Of a DNA stretch of 64,000 nucleotides, positions 48,608-57,593 are shown piece after piece. The translations under genes were made by a program, and so were the position numbers. The notes under the pieces are model-generated. The model saw only the letters and a program-made list of their open reading frames with translations. It searched no databases and had not been told where the DNA came from. How positions within the stretch are numbered: position 1 is the stretch's first letter; each line of letters opens with the position of its first letter. This DNA is from Photobacterium profundum SS9 (GTDB lineage Bacteria; Pseudomonadota; Gammaproteobacteria; Enterobacterales; Vibrionaceae), in contig NC_006371.1 of NCBI RefSeq assembly GCF_000196255.1, positions 1,808,055 to 1,872,054 of the forward strand, in the 5' to 3' direction.

Positions 48608-49917
48608 CTTACGAATCCCCACAAAATACCTTTGTAGTTCAATCAGTAGACACGCACCTTACCTTCTGATCTAATGAATTCACCACAAACACAAAAGATT
48701 GAAAGCAAGATGCGTGATATTCAAATACTACACGAGTCGCTGGAAAATCAATGCCCTAACATTCACAAAAAGAGACTCAAATCACTCATGGACTCTGTGC
48801 AAGCATTGCTTAGCAATGATGCACTTACGCTTACTTTGCTTGGACGTTCGCTTCCTTCAAAGGCCAAAACGAAACACTGTATTAAGCGCGTTGACCGTTT
48901 ATTAGGTAACAATCACCTGCACCACGACAGACTCGATATTTATCGTTGGCACTGTCATCAATTTTGTTCGGTCAATCCACAACCTATTGTCTTAGTCGAT
49001 TGGGCTGATATTCGCGAATACGAACGACTCATGGTACTAAGAGCTTCTATTGCTGTAGAAGGACGTTCTATTACGCTTTTCGAGCAAACTTTCACCTTTA
49101 AAAACTACAATTCTCCGCGCAGTCATCAGCAGTTTCTCGATAATTTCAAAGCTGTTTTGCCTTCGCATGTCATCCCCATTATCGTGACTGATGCTGGCTT
49201 TCGTAATACCTGGTTTAGGCAGGTTGATGACATGGATTGGTGTTATCTTGGACGTGTCAGAGGAGACGTAAACGTCTTAATAAAAAACCAATGGCAACAC
49301 ATCAAGCAGTTGTTTATTAAAGCGAATAGCAAACCTAAATATGTAGGATTCACACAGCTTGCCAAACGAAAACCATTACAATGTCATCTTCATCTCTATA
49401 AAAAACAAACACCTAAAAAACGTAAAGACCGACCAAAAGGTCGAGAGCATTTCTCCGCCCAAGCCGTCCATAAGAAGTCAGCACTAGAACCTTGGTTGCT
49501 GGCGACTAATCTCCCAACAGATATATTTTCATCTCGGTGTATCGTCAGGCTCTACACCAAACGTATGCAAATTGAAGAAACGTTCCGTGACTTAAAAAGT
49601 CCGCAATACGGTTTTGGCTTACGCCAAAGCCGTACCCATGATCCTAAACGGTTCGATATTTTGCTGCTCATTGGTCTGCTCGCTTTTATGATCTATTGGT
49701 GGTTTGGAATAATTGCAGAGCATAACGGTTGGCACCGTCATTTTCAGGCAAATTCAGTAAAAGACCGACGAGTTTTATCATTTGTTAGGCTAGGAAAAGA
49801 GGTCTTCCGACGGCTGGAATATCACATCAACGAACCAGCAATACGTTGGGCGCAATGCACCCTTATTCTAATGGCGAGGAAGAGTTATCGTGCGTAAATT
49901 ATGTGGGGATTCCCCAG
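48608..49917 (+). mobile_element. IS10-like element, copy D
   Basis: 1310 bp with 9-bp duplication CGCCGAACA on both sides (48599-48607, 49918-49926), at the same attC base as copy C. Confidence 0.93.
48674..49897 (+). CDS. IS10-like transposase, copy D
   Basis: 407 residues; differs from B and C by Ile for Val in GRSITLFEQ. Catalytic residues intact. Confidence 0.95.
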   Translation: MNSPQTQKIESKMRDIQILHESLENQCPNIHKKRLKSLMDSVQALLSNDALTLTLLGRSLPSKAKTKHCIKRVDRLLGNNHLHHDRLDIYRWHCHQFCSVNPQPIVLVDWADIREYERLMVLRASIAVEGRSITLFEQTFTFKNYNSPRSHQQFLDNFKAVLPSHVIPIIVTDAGFRNTWFRQVDDMDWCYLGRVRGDVNVLIKNQWQHIKQLFIKANSKPKYVGFTQLAKRKPLQCHLHLYKKQTPKKRKDRPKGREHFSAQAVHKKSALEPWLLATNLPTDIFSSRCIVRLYTKRMQIEETFRDLKSPQYGFGLRQSRTHDPKRFDILLLIGLLAFMIYWWFGIIAEHNGWHRHFQANSVKDRRVLSFVRLGKEVFRRLEYHINEPAIRWAQCTLILMARKSYRA

Positions 49918-50016
49918 CGCCGAACATAAGTTGCACCACGACCAACTCACCAAACACACTCAACTTCAGACCAAAACTGCGGAGTAAAACGTGTCAACTT
50001 GATGTTATTGTTACAA

Positions 50017-50475
50017 CCGATATAATTCAATAACTTAGAACTATAATACAACGTATAACTTTCAACAACTGCTCTCCCTTTCTCTTTTGCGATCCACTCA
50101 ACGCTACTCAATAATCACAAGCTAAATCACCACTTAAAGCGACTTAGTAAGCGCTGAAGCCAAACACAATACAGATGAGAACTTTTGTTGCGGTACGCGA
50201 ATATTGAAGAATTATCTGCCTACTTGGCAATGAATTTAGAGCCACAAGATTTGAACCGCAACTAGCGTAAAACTAACACCATCAGTGAAAAATTGCGGCT
50301 AAAGAACTTATTGAGCACGATAGAAACTTGGTAAGAAAGCCTTGTTTCCACCAAGCCTTAAACCGCAATAAACGACAAACGAAACTCACTGCAATTCGAC
50401 TGAAAAAATATTAGAAATGCTTCCACTTGCCGAAGACAACACCATAAAGATTTGGGCTAAGATGAAGGTTGTAAC
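50017..50475 (-). repeat. ORF-less cassette
   Basis: About 459 bp, long variant. Confidence 0.75.
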
Positions 50476-50573
50476 GCCGAACATAAGTTGCACCACGACT
50501 AACTCACCAAGTACACTGAACTCCATACCAAAACTGCGGAGTAAAACGTGTCAACTTGATGTTCTTGTTACAA
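50476..50573 (-). repeat. attC site 13
   Basis: 98 bp, GCCGAAC to GTTACAA. Confidence 0.8.
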
Positions 50574-51033
50574 CCTATATAACTCAATAACTTAGATCTA
50601 AAATACAGCGCATAACTATCAACAACAACTGGCCTTTTCTCTTTTGCGATCCACTCAACGCTACTCAATAATTACAAGCCAAATCATCACTTGAAGCGCC
50701 TTAGTAAACGCAGAAGCCAAACACAATTCAGATAAGAACTTTTGTTGCGGCATGCTAATATTGAAGAATTATCTGCCTACTTGGCAATGAATTTAGAGAA
50801 ACAATATTTGAACCGCAACCAGCGTAAAAACTAACACCATCAGTGAAAAATTGCGGCCAAAGAACTTATTGGGCAAAATATAAACTTGGCTATAAAATGT
50901 TGTGTTCACCAAATCTTGAACCGCAATAACAGACAAACGAAATTCACTGCAATTCGACTGAAAAAATATTAAAAAAGCGACCACTTGCCGAAGACTAAAC
51001 CATAAAGATTAGGGCTAAGATGAAGGTTGTAAC
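50574..51033 (-). repeat. ORF-less cassette
   Basis: About 460 bp, long variant, more diverged than the others. Confidence 0.75.
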
Positions 51034-51131
51034 GTCTAACATAAGTTGCACCACGACCAGCTCACCAAGAACACTGAACTCCAGACCAAAACTGCGGAGT
51101 AAAACGTGTCAACTTGATGTTTTTGTTATAA
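51034..51131 (-). repeat. attC site 14
   Basis: 98 bp, GTCTAAC to GTTATAA. Confidence 0.8.
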
Positions 51132-51483
51132 CCGATACAATTCAATTACTTAAATTCATAATGCAGCGAAAAACCCTCAACAACAGCTCGCCTTTGCTCT
51201 TTTGCGATTCACTCAACGGTACTCAATAATCACAATCCAAATTATCACTTAAAGCGACTTAGTAAACGCTGAAACCAAACACAAAACAGATGATGACTTT
51301 TGTTGCGGCACGCGAAGATTGAAGAATTACCCTGCACACTTGGCAATGAATTTAGAGCCACAATATTTGAACCGCAATAACCGACAAACGAAACTCACTG
51401 CATTTCAACTGACAAGATATTAAAAAAGCGACCACGTGCCGAAGACAAAACCATAAAGATAATGGCAAGATGGAGGTTATAAC
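51132..51483 (-). repeat. ORF-less cassette, short variant
   Basis: About 352 bp with the same 105-bp loss as the cassette at 43880-44231. Confidence 0.75.
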
Positions 51484-51555
51484 GCCGAACATAAGTTGCA
51501 CCACGGCTAACTCACCAAGCACACTAAACTCCATACCAAAACTGCGGAGTAAAAC
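51484..51555 (-). repeat. attC site 15, truncated by IS66 copy 3
   Basis: 72 bp, ends at AGTAAAAC where the IS66 element begins; the missing arm is not found on the other side, as expected if it was left behind in the donor. Confidence 0.8.
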
Positions 51556-53320
51556 GTAACTTCTCAATAAGTCGGGGCATAAGCGAAGAGTGATCCTGAT
51601 AGTGTTTTTAAAATTAATGTTAGGATCTCTAAGATCGGCTTGATTGATCCTTTCAAACCTTCAAAATAGTAGCCTCTAACCACGTAGAGCCTTTTGTCTC
51701 AATGAAAATTAATCTCCCAGACATTCCAGAGTCAGAGCAAACCCCTTTGGTAAAAGGCTTAATTGGGATCATTGAGCAGCTTTCCGATACGGTTGAGCGC
51801 CAACAAGAAGAAATCACCCTCCTTAAAGACGAGATCAACGTACTAAAAGGTCAGAAAAAACGGCCCAAGTTCAAGCCGAGTAAACTCGACACAAATACCG
51901 ATGAAAAGTCACACCAAGGCTCGACTGATAACAAACGGTCCGGCTCTACCAAGCGTAGCAAAAATCAAACGCTGACCATTCATCAGGATAACATTGTCCA
52001 GCCAGAACAACCTTTACCTATCGGGGCACGATTCAAGGGCTACCGAGATTTTGTCGTCCAAGAGCTAGAGATACAGTCGTGCAATGTACGTTATCGCTTA
52101 GCTTGCTATCTATTACCTGATGGTTCGACGGTTACCGCTACCTTGCCTAATGGACTAGCAGGCCAACACTTTGGCACTCGACTAAGAAGCTACATCCTCT
52201 ATCAGTATCATCAATGTCAGGTCACTCAGCCTCTGTTGTTGGAACAACTTAGAGAATGGGGTATCGATATTTCCAGTGGCCAATTAAATCGCTTATTGAC
52301 CGAAAATCATGATGATTTGCATGAAGAAAAAGCCGAACTTCTGGCTGCAGGCCTGCAAAGCACTGGCTATATCACAACAGATGACACCGGAGCTAGGCAT
52401 CAGGGCAAGAACGGTTTTGTCACCCACATAGGCAATGAGTGGTTTGCTTGGTTTCAAAGTTCAGACCGAAAAAATCGGATCAACTTCCTGTCACTCCTTC
52501 GGGCTGGAAACAAGGGTTATCAGGTGAACACCTGCGCACTAAACTATATGGCGACAAATAAACTCCCTGCTCCCCAGTTAGCATTGTTAGCAAACACACC
52601 AGTGACCAACTTTGGATGTGAGGAGGAATGGTCTGCTCATCTAGTTCAGCTGGGTATTGTCGTAAAAAGGCATATTCAAATAGCGACTGAAGGTGCCTTA
52701 TTGGGTTGCGCGTCAGAGAATGAAGCTTTGGGTAAACTCGCTGTGATCAGTGATGGTGCTGGACAGTTTAAGGTTCTACAACATGGTTTGTGCTGGGTAC
52801 ATGCGGAGCGGTTGGTCCACAAGCTTATTCCGTTGAATGAGGGACATCAAGAAGACATCGCACAAGTACGTGATGAGATTTGGTCGTTCTACAAGGAGCT
52901 GAAAGAATACAAAAAACAGCCTTGCGACACGAAGAAATCAGCTCTGTCGAAGGAGTTCGATCGGCTATTTACTCAGAAAACCCGCTATGAGCTCCTTAAT
53001 CAGCAACTAAAGCGGTTAAACAAATTAAAATCAAGCTTATTGCTGGTATTGGAACGACCAGAAATTCCAATCCATACAAATGGAAGCGAAAATGATCTAA
53101 GGGAGCAGGTCAAGCGGCGCAAAGTCAGTGGAGGTACTCGTAGTGATCTTGGCCGACAATGCCGAGATACCTTTTCCAGCCTGAAAAAAACGTGCCGAAA
53201 ATTAGGGGTTTCCTTCTGGAAATATCTCAACGACCGAATTTCTCAAAGTAATGTAATCCCATCTTTAGGCTCTCTGGTGCTCCAGAAAGCCCACCCTGCC
53301 TCGGCTTATTGAGAAGTTAC
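51556..53320 (+). mobile_element. IS66-family element, copy 3
   Basis: 1765 bp. Left flank AGTAAAAC (attC), right flank GACGAAAA, equal to the left flank of copy 1. Right arm of the compound transposon. Confidence 0.92.
51702..53312 (+). CDS. IS66-family transposase, copy 3
   Basis: 536 residues, intact, with the conserved CWVHAER motif. Differs from copy 1 at a few residues (DEKSHQG, EGHQED). Probably the active transposase of the unit. Confidence 0.92.
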   Translation: MKINLPDIPESEQTPLVKGLIGIIEQLSDTVERQQEEITLLKDEINVLKGQKKRPKFKPSKLDTNTDEKSHQGSTDNKRSGSTKRSKNQTLTIHQDNIVQPEQPLPIGARFKGYRDFVVQELEIQSCNVRYRLACYLLPDGSTVTATLPNGLAGQHFGTRLRSYILYQYHQCQVTQPLLLEQLREWGIDISSGQLNRLLTENHDDLHEEKAELLAAGLQSTGYITTDDTGARHQGKNGFVTHIGNEWFAWFQSSDRKNRINFLSLLRAGNKGYQVNTCALNYMATNKLPAPQLALLANTPVTNFGCEEEWSAHLVQLGIVVKRHIQIATEGALLGCASENEALGKLAVISDGAGQFKVLQHGLCWVHAERLVHKLIPLNEGHQEDIAQVRDEIWSFYKELKEYKKQPCDTKKSALSKEFDRLFTQKTRYELLNQQLKRLNKLKSSLLLVLERPEIPIHTNGSENDLREQVKRRKVSGGTRSDLGRQCRDTFSSLKKTCRKLGVSFWKYLNDRISQSNVIPSLGSLVLQKAHPASAY

Positions 53321-53606
53321 GACGAAAACGGCTAACTGACTGATAAGATTGCTATCGCAACCTTATCTCAGCCTCGCTCGCCTAGAGAAAAGGCTCAAGG
53401 CGAAGTGCCCACCAAACAAAATCGTACAATTTACTATATAAAGAGGCTTCGGGCTTGTTCAACACCCGGGATTTAATGTCGGCTGCGCGACACTTAATCC
53501 TTATTTGTTAGATAATTAGCCCGACTCTAATAAATCAGTACAACGAGCACATCTGCTTTCGTAACTATTGTCTTCGCCAATTTCTTTGATCATATCGGTT
53601 ACGGCG
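53321..53606. other. Right part of the IS91-type element with a strong hairpin
   Basis: Continues the sequence interrupted at 33344. GGATTTAATGTCG and CGACACTTAATCC (about 53470-53502) pair around GCTGCG, flanked by GTTCAAC and GTTAGAT, so the 57-bp block could be the element's end or a canonical short attC. No gene. Confidence 0.45.
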
Positions 53607-53640
53607 ATTTTCAAGCTACTTGTCGCCTGTTAGTTAAATA

Positions 53641-54659
53641 TTATGCCGCCTCGACCTCTTTGCTATTAGCTTTCCCTTTTTCAGGATTCAGGTATACAGA
53701 GCCTACTGGTTCTAAATTTTTAATATTGCCACTCCATCGCTCTGGATGTCGTGCTTTCGCAGCATGATATAACCGAGTTCGTTGCGCTAAAATTTCGATA
53801 TCTCTCCCTGTATGACGCTGTGCTGGCGTAACAAATTTAATCCCGCTATGTCGGTGTTCATTGTTATACCAACAAACAAAATCATCTACCCAACGACGTG
53901 ATGTGGCTATATTCAAAAAGGCTTTTTCAGGGTACTCAGGACGGTATTTTAACGTTCTAAACAGTGACTCTGAATACGGATTATCATTACTTACAGACGG
54001 CCTGCTCAGCGATGGCATAATACCTAACTCTTGCAGTGTAGCTAACATTGTCGCTCCCTTCATCGGACTACCGTTATCCGAATGTAGTACCACTGGCCTC
54101 GTTTAATGTCCTCACGTTTACAAATGTCAGTCATCAAATCTGCTGCTAAGGCACTCGACTCATTATCATGTACCTGCCAGCCAACAACTTTTCTACTGAA
54201 AACGTCCATAACCATATAAAGGTAGAAAAATAATCCCTTCACTGTTGTCGGCAAATAGGTAATATCCCATGTGTAGACTTGGTTTGGGCCCGTTGCAACC
54301 AATGCTTTTGGTTTTTTTACTTTCTGGCACGGTTTGCTCCGTTGTCTATGATTTAGTAGCTTATGTGCTTTTAAAATCCGATAAAATGTTGACTCAGAAC
54401 CCAGATAAATCCCTTTATCTGCCAGTATCGGCACTATCTGATTCGGTGGTAAATTTGCATATGTAGCTTCATTGGCAACATTAATAATATGTTGCCTCTC
54501 CAAGTCTGTTAGCTTGTTTTTGGGTGCCCTTTGAGCATTTAGCCGTTTGTCATGAGTGTTATCGTTATATTTCCAGCGCTGTATGGTTTTTGAATTCAGG
54601 CCAATAATTTTACAGGCTTGAGACTGCCGAGCTCCTGTTGCCTGAGCCTCGTTGATCAA
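53641..54659 (-). pseudogene. IS3-family orfB transposase, frameshifted
   Basis: The rve-type integrase core is read in two frames: the first ends KREDIKRGQ then garbles; the second resumes VLHSDNGSPMKG (second Asp) and continues to NEHRHSGIKFVTPAQRH. One missing G near 54090 (CAGTGG for CAGGTGG) accounts for it. First Asp is in YTWDITYLPT. Confidence 0.85.
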
Positions 54660-54691
54660 GCTAAGGATTTCTTCACGTTCGCTGTTTGTTA

Positions 54692-55213
54692 TTAGCTGTC
54701 CTCGTCGGCTCCCCAGATGGCGTTTACTTTTTTTTGGAGAACTAACAATGCGGCCGTTTCAGCCAGCGCTTTATCCTTGCGGTTTAACTCTTTTTTAAGT
54801 GCTTTATTCTCTATTTTCAGCTCTTTCACTTCACCCGATCTTGGTGTTACTGAAGATGATTTTTTGCCATTAACAAAATCCGTCTTCCATTGCTGAATAT
54901 GATGAGGATAAATGCCGCTTTCACGACACAATTCATTGATAGCTTTCTCATCCAAGGCAGCACACTGGATGATAATTTCAAGTCGTTCTTCTAGAGTCCA
55001 ATCTTGTGGACGTTTCTCATTAGACATCATTTTTAACTCAGCTTCTGAAGCCATTTCAAATTCATGATTTTTGGCTTGTCGGATCCATTTGGTTAAGGTT
55101 GAAAAGCCAACACCTAATGAGTCAGCAACGTCTTTAATGTTACTGTCAGCAGATCGGTTAAGTGCTTTTTGAACAGCTTGTATCTTAAATGCTTCGGTGA
55201 ATTTTACACTCAT
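54692..55213 (-). CDS. IS3-family OrfA
   Basis: 173 residues with two helix-turn-helix units (VADSLGVGFSTLTKWIRQAK and ELCRESGIYPHHIQQWKTDF) and a C-terminal leucine-zipper-like coiled coil (ELKIENKALKKELNRKDKAL). It binds the element ends; orfB lies downstream in another frame and is broken. Confidence 0.88.
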   Translation of the reverse strand: MSVKFTEAFKIQAVQKALNRSADSNIKDVADSLGVGFSTLTKWIRQAKNHEFEMASEAELKMMSNEKRPQDWTLEERLEIIIQCAALDEKAINELCRESGIYPHHIQQWKTDFVNGKKSSSVTPRSGEVKELKIENKALKKELNRKDKALAETAALLVLQKKVNAIWGADEDS

Positions 55214-55260
55214 TTTTAATACCTCTAATGAAAATTAGAAGCGACAAGTAGTCTGACACA

Positions 55261-55696
55261 GGGGGGTTAGCTCTTTTTGAGACTCAAACAAGTCCCTGTT
55301 CTTGTTGCTTGCGACCGACAAGGAAACCTTACTGATGCGGTATTAACGCGAGTGAGTGGTGATGAACTCTATCGACACCTTAATGGGTGTATAAAACCAG
55401 AAACACCATTATGTGCTGATGCTCACCTTGCTCATGAACTTGTATCAAAGCGATTAAAAGTTGTTTTAAAAGAAATTGTTAGCAGCTCAAAGATTGCTGT
55501 TTTAGAGGGAGTATTCCATATACAGCATGTTAATGGATACCACAGTACGCTAAAGCGTTGGATAAATTGTACGCTCTGTGGTGTGGCGACGAAGAACCTG
55601 ACCAAGTACTTAGGGTGGAGACGCATATTGAGTGATGATTCACTCTCAAAGGCTACATTCATAGAGAGAATCGCTGGGTATTGGGCTCTCAACTAA
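55261..55696 (+). pseudogene. ISXO2-like (IS1595 family) transposase fragment
   Basis: C-terminal about 140 residues of an ISXO2-type DDE transposase (VPVLVACDRQGNLTDAVL, HIQHVNGYHSTLKRWI, TKYLGWRRIL). The N-terminal part is removed by the IS3 insertion and not seen nearby. Confidence 0.75.
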
Positions 55697-55860
55697 GTTA
55701 CTGAACAGAGCACAGGCTTTTCCTAATAATCATCTTTACTAATCAGCGGAAAATATCAACAAAGCCACTATACTTATCAACTGGTACGATCTGCTGGTAT
55801 ATTTATAACCCATTACTGTTACCCCACAGTAGTTGGTTATCATAAAAGGAGGATACAAGC

Positions 55861-57303
55861 ATGACGGAGTCAGTGGTACGGGAAAATCAACTGATAAAAC
55901 GAACACTGGATGACCTACCCCAGCCCAAAGGCTGGCCATTGCTGGGCAATTTCCTGCAGCTACAGTCTAAAAACCTGCATCAGGTGCTGGAGCAATGGTG
56001 TTTGGAATATGGTGATACATATAAAGTCGATATTGCTGGCCTGTTGTTTGTGGTGATAGCAGATCCTGTGGTGGTCAAAGATATCCTGCGGCGCCGCCCA
56101 AAGTCTTTCAATCGTACCGCTAGTCTCGAGCGGGTATTCAAAGAACTCGGGATCCACGGTGTACTTTCAGCCAATGGCGAAAGCTGGAAGCGACAGCGCA
56201 GGCTAATCATGCCCGCATTCAGTAAAAAGAGCCTAGCTTCATTTTTTCCTCTGCTGGAACAAACCACTGAACGGCTTCGCCTTCGTCTCGTTAAGAAAAG
56301 AGGGCAAGATACTCTCGCCATCCATGATGATCTTCGCCGTTTTACCGTCGATATCACCACCTCTCTGGTGTTCGGACATGACACCAGATTACTGGAACAT
56401 GACGGAGATGGTCTGCAGAAACATCTAGAAGTGATCTTCCCGCAGTTAAACAGCCGCACCAGGATGCCTTTTCCCTACTGGCAATACATCAAATTCAAAA
56501 AGGATCGCAAATTAGATCAGGCACTGATTGAAGTTGAGAAATATGCGCTAAAGATAGTAGAACAAACCCGGGATGAACTGCAATTCAACCCGCAGCTGGC
56601 AGATGCCCCCGAGACCATACTACAGGCGATGGTCGCGGCTTCTGATGATGATAACCGCCTGACCAACGAAGAGCTGTTTGCCAATATCCTGACATTACTG
56701 CTGGCAGGTGAAGACACAACCTCTAACCTGATCGCCTGGATGCTGTATTTTATCAGCCAGAGGCCGGATATTCAGTGCAAAATCAATGAAGAGGCGGAAC
56801 AGATCCGATTGAAGCATAAGGGTCAGATCAACGTGCAGGGGCTAGATGAGCTGACTTATCTGGAGGCCGTCGCCCGTGAAACCTTGCGCCTAAAGTCCAC
56901 CGCTCCCATGATATCAGCTGAAACCGCTGATCAGGTGACGCTACTGGATGGCACTGAGTTACCAGCTGGTACCGGTCTCTTTTTGATGACGCGGCTAGGC
57001 GGACTTAACAAAGAGCACTTTAAGGACGCAGAGCAATTCAGGCCTGAGCGCTGGCAGGAAGAAGCAGTGGCAGCGGAAGCTTGCCCGCATAAAGCAACCA
57101 GCCACTTTCCCTTTGGCGGTGGTGCACGCCACTGCCCCGGTGAAACACTGGCTTTTATGGAAACAAAAATGGTCATCGCCATGCTATGCCAGCAATTTGA
57201 CATCTCTCAGCCGGAGAGCCCGCCAGTAGTGGAGGAGTATGCCATTACCATGCGACCCAAGAACCTTCAGATCTGTTTGCGACTCAAACCTGTGGGCAGA
57301 TAA
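55861..57303 (+). CDS. Cytochrome P450
   Basis: 480 residues. I-helix oxygen-activation motif AGEDTTSN at about 282, the ExxR motif in ARETLRLKS at about 340, and the heme-binding loop FPFGGGARHCPGE with the Cys thiolate ligand at about 433. No transmembrane anchor or fused reductase, so it needs separate redox partners, none of which is adjacent. AAGGAGG stands 9 bases before the ATG. GC-rich compared with its surroundings, and flanked by mobile DNA. Substrate unknown; fatty acid or terpene hydroxylation would be guesses. Confidence 0.92.
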   Translation: MTESVVRENQLIKRTLDDLPQPKGWPLLGNFLQLQSKNLHQVLEQWCLEYGDTYKVDIAGLLFVVIADPVVVKDILRRRPKSFNRTASLERVFKELGIHGVLSANGESWKRQRRLIMPAFSKKSLASFFPLLEQTTERLRLRLVKKRGQDTLAIHDDLRRFTVDITTSLVFGHDTRLLEHDGDGLQKHLEVIFPQLNSRTRMPFPYWQYIKFKKDRKLDQALIEVEKYALKIVEQTRDELQFNPQLADAPETILQAMVAASDDDNRLTNEELFANILTLLLAGEDTTSNLIAWMLYFISQRPDIQCKINEEAEQIRLKHKGQINVQGLDELTYLEAVARETLRLKSTAPMISAETADQVTLLDGTELPAGTGLFLMTRLGGLNKEHFKDAEQFRPERWQEEAVAAEACPHKATSHFPFGGGARHCPGETLAFMETKMVIAMLCQQFDISQPESPPVVEEYAITMRPKNLQICLRLKPVGR

Positions 57304-57338
57304 CCCGCCCACAATACCGCTGTCTAGTGTTTCAACAA

Positions 57339-57364
57339 AAACCACCTCCATTGGAGGTGGTTTT
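57339..57364 (+). terminator. Terminator after the P450 gene
   Basis: ACCACCTCC / GGAGGTGGT stem with ATT loop, A run before and TTTT after; 36 bp past the stop. Confidence 0.85.
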
Positions 57365-57407
57365 CACGATAGTGCCTCTTTAATGCTATCTGTGTACGAG
57401 TATTAAA

Positions 57408-57556
57408 TATGTTTCTACAACGCCCGAAACCACACAATGATGAAACTCTTGAAAGCTTCCTCATTCGAGTTGCGAACAAAAATGGCTATGAAAACGCATT
57501 AATCCGTACTCTTCTCAGAACAATTCAAAGTCTCGAACATCAGCACTGCATATAGG
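57408..57556 (+). pseudogene. tniQ: tniQ fragment (N-terminal)
   Basis: The frame reads [20 protein letters not shown] followed by VANKNGY, nearly the N-terminus of Tn6677 TniQ as I recall it, then diverges and stops after 48 codons. TniQ links the Cascade complex to the transposition proteins. Everything beyond about codon 27 is lost. Confidence 0.75.
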
Positions 57557-57593
57557 CGACTTTGCTTTTCTATAAAAATTAGCAAATGTAGAA

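Larger units (their letters stand above)
48600..50016 (-). repeat. attC site 12, interrupted
   Basis: R box 48600-48606, then IS10-like copy D, then the rest 49919-50016 ending GTTACAA. Confidence 0.8.
33345..53320. mobile_element. IS66-flanked compound transposon carrying an integron cassette array
   Basis: Two 1765-bp IS66-family elements in direct orientation form the ends (33345-35109 and 51556-53320). Outer 8-bp flanks are identical: GACGAAAA at 33337-33344 and 53321-53328. Inner flanks differ (TAAAATAC at 35110, AGTAAAAC ending 51555), and both match cassette-array sequence. IS66 elements make 8-bp duplications, so the whole 19,976-bp unit moved at once. Equivalent alternative: a circle holding one IS and the array recombined into a resident IS. 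Confidence 0.85.
53607..55260 (-). mobile_element. IS3-family element, inactive
   Basis: Right end TGTGTCAGACTACTTGTCGC and left end containing CTACTTGTCGC form imperfect terminal repeats. Holds orfA and a frameshifted orfB. Inserted in the ISXO2-type gene at 55261. Confidence 0.75.

Noticed and set aside
35544..51555. Regularly spaced repeats as a CRISPR array
   Set aside because: The repeats are about 98 bp, imperfectly palindromic and 350-560 bp or more apart, and they end in integron R boxes; no 28-bp type I-F repeat was seen anywhere in the window.
57330..57339. TGTTTCAACA as the second end of the Tn7-like element
   Set aside because: It is in the same, not inverted, orientation as the guaC-side end and has no CAACCAT-type site beside it.
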